Shown here one piece after another: positions 8,122 through 12,615 of a stretch of 12,615 bases of DNA. The first letter of the stretch is position 1. The number at the start of each line of letters is the position of its first letter. A program made the position numbers and the translations under genes. Source of the DNA: Ignavibacteria bacterium (GTDB lineage Bacteria > Bacteroidota > Ignavibacteria > Tepidaquicellales > Tepidaquicellaceae); the NCBI GenBank assembly GCA_016710985.1, contig JADJTX010000051.1, positions 1 to 12,615 on the forward strand, written 5' to 3'. The notes beneath the pieces are model-generated. The model saw only the letters and a list, made by a program, of their open reading frames with translations. It did not search any database and was not told the DNA's origin.

Positions 8122-8841
8122 CTAATTCTTAATTTCTTCAAGACTCCTGTATTTTATCTTTTTCCGTGGTTTTTTCAATTTCTTCAAGCTCGAGAGGATG
8201 TTCCTTTCCATCTCTTCCTTTGTTAAAAATCCCGACAGCCACGCTTTGTTCATCGGGTATACATCCGGATTCAGGAATATGAAATAGAAATGCCAGACTA
8301 ATATTGCAAGACTTGCCAGTATTGCTTCGTAATAATGAATAGCTGTCGCAATATCCATTCCTGTATTAGAAATATATTTAAAGAAAAAATCTTTGAACCA
8401 TAATACAAATCCTGTAGGCTCCCATTATGACTGTTCCCCATACCACCGCCCAGTATTCCATTTTTTCTATGTAGCTGAATCTTCCGAATCTGGGTTTGTC
8501 GATTTTTTCCTGCAAGATACTTCATTGAATCTTTCAATTCAGTAAGGTCGCTTTTTCGCGGAAGGAAATCCTTACAAGCGTTCTCCCTCTCTTGTTAAAG
8601 GCAATATAAATTAAATGATAAACTGAAACTGCTATCAGAACAATCGACGCAACCCTGTGAATTATGCCTCTTGCTTCAAAAGCATTTTCACCTATGACAT
8701 AAACGATCCATCTCACCCACCATGCTTCCGAAATTTCAGCCAGAATCCTGTGATGACCAGTACAATGAAACTGCTGAGCAGAAAGAAATGCTGTATTCTT
8801 TCATTCCTGGACATCCTAAGATATTTTGTTTCTTCGTTCAT
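8122..8841 (-). CDS. Cytochrome b (b561/HydC/FdnI-like), CbcL-type membrane domain (frameshifted)
   Basis: About 235 residues with four predicted transmembrane helices: FFLLSSFIVLVITGFWLKF, HRVASIVLIAVSVYHLIYI, YWAVVWGTVIMGA and HYYEAILASLAILVWHFY. His residues in NERIQH, in helix 2 (14 apart) and in helix 4 (15 apart) fit a di-heme b-type quinol-oxidising subunit of the FdnI/HydC fold. The tail NPDVYPMNKAWLSG...HPLE is typical of cytochrome b proteins paired with multiheme partners. ATG at 8841 overlaps the stop of the 19-heme gene as TAATG. One extra base in the poly-A just upstream would instead fuse both genes, as in Geobacter CbcL. Stop at 8122, or at 8138 if a shift near 8200 is corrected to give KDKIQES. 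Other shifts lie near 8745, 8550 and 8420. Confidence 0.8.
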
Positions 8842-10725
8842 TAGTTCTTTTTTAATGCTTTCTTTTTTCTGTAATCAAGTATATTATGCAGCAGCATGAA
8901 TCCTATTGTTGCAAAAATTAAAAACAAATAAAATCTCGTTATCCAATAAGACCACGGCGAATCTTTTTCTCATCAGTCAAATGGATCTTGGAAGAGATCA
9001 GAACATCCGTAGCACCCGGATGACATTTGCCGCAAGTCTGAGAAAGATTCTTCTTATTAATAGTAGATAGTGAATCTTTAGAAGGTCTTACATTATGATT
9101 TCCGTGACAGCTTTCGCAGTTTGCTGCTTCCTTTGAACCGCCTCTCGTTGCAAGTCCGTGAAAACTTTCTTTGTAAGTTTCACTAACCCTTGTAGGCAGA
9201 TCATTTCTTTCAGTAAGCTCAACTGACGAATGACAGTTCGAACACAGGTTTATCAGATCATTCGACTTCTCAAGTTTATTATCAATATCTTTGGAAATAA
9301 TACCATGATTTCCGTGACAGTTATTACAAGTCGGAGCATCCTTATTATCTTCTGAAACACTGATCTGATGAATGCTTCCTGTATAATCCTTTAACTGGTC
9401 AACGTGACAGTTTGACTGTCCGCATGTATTGGCAATGTTCTTTTTATTGATCTTCGAATCCGGATTATCCGCTAATTCCATTTCATGAGCACCATGACAA
9501 TTCGAGCATGTAGGTGCATTCTGATCACCTTCCAGTAAAGCTTTATAATGCACACTGTTCTGATAACCTGTTATGAGTTCCTCTTCACCTTTATAATTTT
9601 TATGCGTGATCTTTCCGTCCTTATGACAGCTCAGACATTTATCGGCAAGATTTAATTTCGAAAAATCATCTGACAGCAGAGTCGATTTAATATCATGCTC
9701 TCCGTGACAATCCGAACATAACGGAGCTTTATCATTTCCCTTTAATAATTCCTGTCCATGCTTTGATTTCTTAAATTTTTCCGTGATTTCACCATGACAT
9801 TTACCGCAGGTTTCCATTTGCCTGGCTAAGCGTGTTGCAGACTTGGGATCTGACGGATTCTGTATCATGTGATCACCGTGACAATCAACGCATCCTGCCG
9901 CTTCTTTCTGTCCTTTTCCAGTGAGGCATGCACGCTTGTTTTATACTGTGCAACAAATTTTGCCGAACCTTTTGCATCTCCCGGAAACAGCTTTTGATTC
10001 AGATGACAGTTAAGACAACCTTCAGATTCTATGGAGATCTTACTCGTTAATATCTTATGAGCCCCGTGACAATCAGTACAGACCGGCGCATTTGCATTTT
10101 CCTCCCTTTAAAACCGTATGGTGAACGCTGTTCTTGAATGCCATTTGATTTTCATTATGGCATTTACCGCAGACATTTGAAACTTCTTTTCTGAATCTTT
10201 ACAGTCGATGTCCGCCTTTGTGACATCCATCACATCCGATGTTATTCTTTGCATGGATACTGGAGCTGAACTGCTGTATGTTCTTTTTTTGTGACAGTCT
10301 AAACAGTTTTCAGTCTGGTTCTTTACAAGTTCTTTACAGGTTTTACTTCATGCTTTGTGTGACAATCATAACAATCAACTTTCTTATGCACGCTTTTTCA
10401 ATTCCCTTCAGATCATCATGACATGTCTTGCATTCTACTTTTCTTTTGTTTTGGAATGCGGTATTTCATCCGGATTGTAGCCCTTATGACAATCATCACA
10501 TTCACTGCCTCCGTGAACGACTTACTGTAAAGTTTTCGGATCAACATATATAGAAATTATTTTACCGTCTTTTTCGTAAGTTAATTCCTTATCCTCATGA
10601 CAGGAAATACAGGCATCGGTGCTTTTTGAAGTACTTAATGAAAAATTACCTGATAAATTCAATAGCATTGCAAAAGCAAACGCTGAAATTAAAACTAATG
10701 AAGATTTAGCTAGTGATTTTCTCAA
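8841..10725 (-). CDS. 19-heme cytochrome c with C-terminal membrane helix (CbcL-like periplasmic part)
   Basis: Starts at TTG 10725 (RKSLAKSSLVLISAFAFAML, signal peptide), with no ATG nearby. Nineteen heme sites: CISCH, CDDCH, CKTCH, CYDCH, CLDCH, CDGCH, CGKCH, CTDCH, CLNCH, CVDCH, CGKCH, CSDCH, CLSCH, CSNCH, a CX4CH site CGQSNCH (9404-9424), CNNCH, CSNCH, CESCH and CGKCH. The second half (9868-8939) is one clean frame with repeated APxCSxCHGxH units about 60-70 residues apart. The first half (10560-9868) carries seven or more shifts. After the last heme, a shift in a short A run leads to DSPWSYWITRFYLFLIFATI, a membrane helix, then a basic KKKALKKN end at TAA 8841. With the following cytochrome b it resembles CbcL, a menaquinol oxidase for extracellular electron transfer in Geobacter, but with about twice as many hemes. 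Confidence 0.85.
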
Positions 10726-11069
10726 GTTTATTTGGTTGAAAAATGCTGTTAATATAATCCGATAATTCGCTGAGCTTTAATGGCTCTGACATGTTCTTGA
10801 CGTTTGACTTATTGTTGTTTTCAGAATCAAGTGACGGCAGACAAACTATTGAAATATTTTCAAATTTTTCTTAATTTTTCTCTTAATTCAGAATCTATAT
10901 CTTTATCCAGTATCAGACAATCAATTTGTTCATTAAAATTATCTATAAACTTATCATTAATATCCTCATGTCAGGTTACATTATATATGAAGTATCAGGT
11001 AAGCCTTTCTTTATCAATGAACAGATTTCGGGTTTTAAAACATAATATATGGATTCTTCGCAGGTTCAT
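10706..11069 (-). CDS. Small atypical receiver-like protein (frameshifted, tentative)
   Basis: About 121 residues, the length of a lone receiver domain, from a candidate ATG at 11069 to TAA at 10706. Readable segments: HILCFKTRNLFIDKE; NEQIDCLILDKDIDSELREK, where LILD would be the strand and Asp of the phosphorylation site; ISIVCLPSLDSENNN, like strand 4; and SEPLKLSELSDYINSIF, which resembles the KPF/KPL...SEL helix at the end of receiver domains but has Glu where the invariant Lys should be. I see no N-terminal acidic pair. At least two shifts break it. The stop overlaps the TTG start of the 19-heme cytochrome by 20 bases, suggesting translational coupling. It could be a pseudo-receiver regulating the locus, or a chance resemblance. 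Confidence 0.45.
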
Positions 11070-11097
11070 TTTATTAAGACTTCAACACTTAATCAGA

Positions 11098-11113
11098 CTC
11101 AATACATATGCCA
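11098..11113 (-). promoter_or_regulatory. Candidate sigma-54 promoter of the cytochrome locus
   Basis: The minus strand reads TGGCATATGTATTGAG, against the consensus TGGCAC-N5-TTGC. The -24 GG is intact and the spacing is right (GG-N10-G), but the -12 GC reads GA. It sits 29 bases upstream of the first candidate ATG of the cluster (11069) and about 235 bases downstream of a gene for a sigma-54-activating regulator, which is where such a promoter would be expected. The single mismatch at a key base keeps confidence moderate. Confidence 0.45.
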
Positions 11114-11348
11114 CCTTATGTTGATTTTACAGGTAATCTGATTTAAATAAAATGTGATTTGAGCTTAAAAAGATAGTTTTTTGCTTACATTACTTTTTTA
11201 TACCAAAGAATGAATTGAAGGTGTAGAGTATTTCTACAAATTATAGGATATTTTTGGGAAATCATCATTCTGAAAGAATGGTGAATAGTGGATGATGAAT
11301 GGTGAACGTAACTCGTAACTCGTAATTCGTAACTCATATTATTTAATA
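11114..11348. other. Intergenic regulatory region with small hairpins
   Basis: Non-coding DNA between the response regulator and the receiver-like gene. It contains two short inverted repeats: TGTAGA/TCTACA (11222-11238, 5-base loop) and a 9-bp stem with one G-T pair at 11263-11283 (CATTCT-GAA-AGAATG at its core). Neither is followed by a convincing minus-strand T run, so termination of the regulator gene here is uncertain. The space could hold upstream activator sites for the candidate promoter at 11098. Confidence 0.35.
11276..11334. repeat. Composite intergenic simple repeat (10-mer direct repeat plus four heptamers)
   Basis: GAATGGTGAA occurs twice with a 21-base period (11276-11285 and 11297-11306). 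It is followed at once by four tandem heptamers: CGTAACT, CGTAACT, CGTAATT and CGTAACT (11307-11334). I recall similar GGTGAA/GTAACTC heptameric strings scattered through intergenic DNA of Bacteroidota-like and cyanobacterial genomes. It is not a CRISPR array, since there are no spacers and the units abut. Confidence 0.6.
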
Positions 11349-12615
11349 TCATTCGAGATTATATTCCCTTATCTTTTTATACAGCGTTTTGCGGTCGATT
11401 CCGAGGATATGAGACGCTTTGAGTTTATTCCAGTTGTTTTCTTCGAGTTTAAATGAACTTCGGTACTCTCAGGTACATTTAAAAATTTAAAATCATTTTT
11501 TATCAATCTCTTCTGATGTTGTTGAGATCACTGCCCTTTCAATTACGTTTTCAAGTTCTCTGACATTTCCTTTCCAGTCATTGTTGATAAGCAATTCAAG
11601 TCCGGATGCGTTTATTGACAGGTTTCGCTCTAGTTTAACTGACAGCTTTTTCAGAATGTGATTTGTAATTAATGGTATGTCTTCTCTTTTTTCATTAAGT
11701 GACGGTAGTAATATTGTAACGGTAGAAATTCTGTAATACAGATCTTCCCTGAATTTCTTCTGTGAAATTAATTCCTGTAAATTTTGATTTGTAGCTGAAA
11801 CTAATCTGACATCAACTTTTTTTACTTTATCACTTCCTATTGGTTTTATTTCCCAGTTCTCAATTACCCTTAATAATTTTGACTGCAGATTAAACGGCAT
11901 TTCAGCGATCTCATCAAGAAAGAGGGTTCCTCCGTTAGCCTGTTCAAATACTCCTTTCTGAAAATCGAAGCGCCTGTAAAAGCTCTTTGGTATGTCCGAA
12001 AAGTTCACTTTCCAGAAGAGTTTCCGGTATTGCTTGCAGTTGATGGCAACAAAGGAGAGCTCTTTCTGACACTGTTATTATGAATGGCCCGGGCAACAAG
12101 TTCTTTCCTGTTCCGCTTTTCCTTCAAGTAAGGCATAACTTTAGTCTTTGCAACATTTTTAATCAGTTCAAATACATTCCATCTTCTTGCTTTTCCTGAC
12201 AATCCCGCTGAATGAATAATTTCCTCGATCTGTCACTTAATCTGCTCAGTTGTTTTGAAGACGAATCTTGTCAAATTGCTTTTTCAAATTTTATGGAGAG
12301 TTCTCTTCAAGATGAAATGGCTTGCTTATATAGTCAAATGCTCCGTTTTTCATTGATTCTACAGCAGAATCAGTGATCCGAATCCGTTATCATTATGATT
12401 AACGAGCTGTCAGGCTTGCATTTAACAGATCTGCACCGGTGACTTCAGGCATCTGAAGATCGGATATTATGATATCATATTCACCCTGTTCAATCATTTC
12501 CTAGCCGCCTTGCTGTCATTCATCTCATCAACTTTATACCCTCTCCTCCCCAATACTTGGCAAATTAATTTGGTTGAATTGGGCCTATCATCTACTGCTA
12601 AAATTTTGATTGTGT
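11349..12615 (-). CDS. NtrC-family sigma-54-dependent response regulator (5' end off window, frameshifted)
   Basis: A receiver, AAA+ and Fis-type three-domain activator. The receiver opens at the window edge with IKILAVDD, then ISDLQMPEVTG with the phosphoacceptor Asp, IMIT, and YISKPFHLEE with the conserved Lys. The central domain has Walker A (GKSGTGKELVARAIHNN, about 12075-12125, after restoring one A), ESELFGHTK plus the sigma-54-contacting GAFTGA loop (about 11965-11990, one base missing), Walker B (GGTLFLDEIAEMP), NLQSKLLRVIE, FREDLYYRI and NDWKGNVRELENVIE. The C-terminal helix-turn-helix reads KASHILGIDRKTLYKKIREY and ends at TGA 11349. Only the first few codons seem missing. At least eight shifts occur. 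It should activate sigma-54 promoters in response to a partner kinase not in view; the cytochrome cluster immediately downstream is the obvious target. Confidence 0.88.

Noticed and set aside
8657..8899. Plus-strand frame of 80 residues with a hydrophobic end
   Set aside because: It is the complement of the first helices of the cytochrome b gene; the hydrophobicity is a codon shadow.
10239..11124. Plus-strand frames at 10239-10421 and 10804-11124
   Set aside because: The first is antisense to five heme sites of the 19-heme gene. The second is antisense to the receiver-like frame and shows no recognisable feature.
11307..11334. Tandem CGTAACT units as a possible CRISPR array
   Set aside because: Units are only seven bases long and abut without spacers, and no cas gene is present.

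Overview
The window reads as accessory chromosome from an AT-rich member of the Bacteroidota/Ignavibacteriota/Chlorobi assemblage. This is an inference from composition, near-absent Shine-Dalgarno sites and the style of the cytochromes; no marker gene is present. All recognisable genes lie on the minus strand, so transcription runs from high to low coordinates. No plus-strand reading frame looks real.

Layout in transcription order: a sigma-54-dependent response regulator (12615 to 11349, its first codons cut by the window edge); an intergenic stretch with heptamer repeats, small hairpins and a candidate sigma-54 promoter (11098-11113); a small atypical receiver-like protein (about 11069 to 10706); a 19-heme cytochrome with a C-terminal membrane helix (10725 to 8841); a four-helix cytochrome b (8841 to 8122), the pair resembling a split or frameshifted CbcL; an 18-heme cytochrome with a NapC/NrfH-type membrane head (8100 to 6058); three tandem tetraheme cytochrome c554-like paralogues (5981-5417, 5328-4765, 4592-4014), each with an unusual CX3CH first site; an outer-membrane beta-barrel protein (4030 to 2727); a 12-heme cytochrome (2705 to 1585); a 7-heme lipoprotein of the CxxxxCH...CXXCH class (about 1585 to 694); and a rho-independent terminator (646 to 617). 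The remaining 600 bases hold no supportable gene.

Together the genes look like a complete electron conduit. Two different quinol-oxidising inner-membrane modules (cytochrome b plus multiheme, and NapC-like multiheme) could pass electrons to soluble or anchored periplasmic tetraheme proteins. From there they could cross the outer membrane through a barrel with partner multiheme cytochromes, one of them a lipoprotein. By my count the locus carries about 68 heme-binding motifs. Extracellular electron transfer to minerals or partner cells is the natural hypothesis. The direction of flow and the terminal acceptor are not visible in the sequence.

A strong caution applies: nearly every gene is cut by single-base frameshifts, several at homopolymers, yet heme motifs, barrel segments, Walker A and GAFTGA reappear intact in the next frame. 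I read this mainly as uncorrected long-read indel error rather than gene decay, and I give gene spans that cross the shifts. Heme counts and protein lengths assume that reading.
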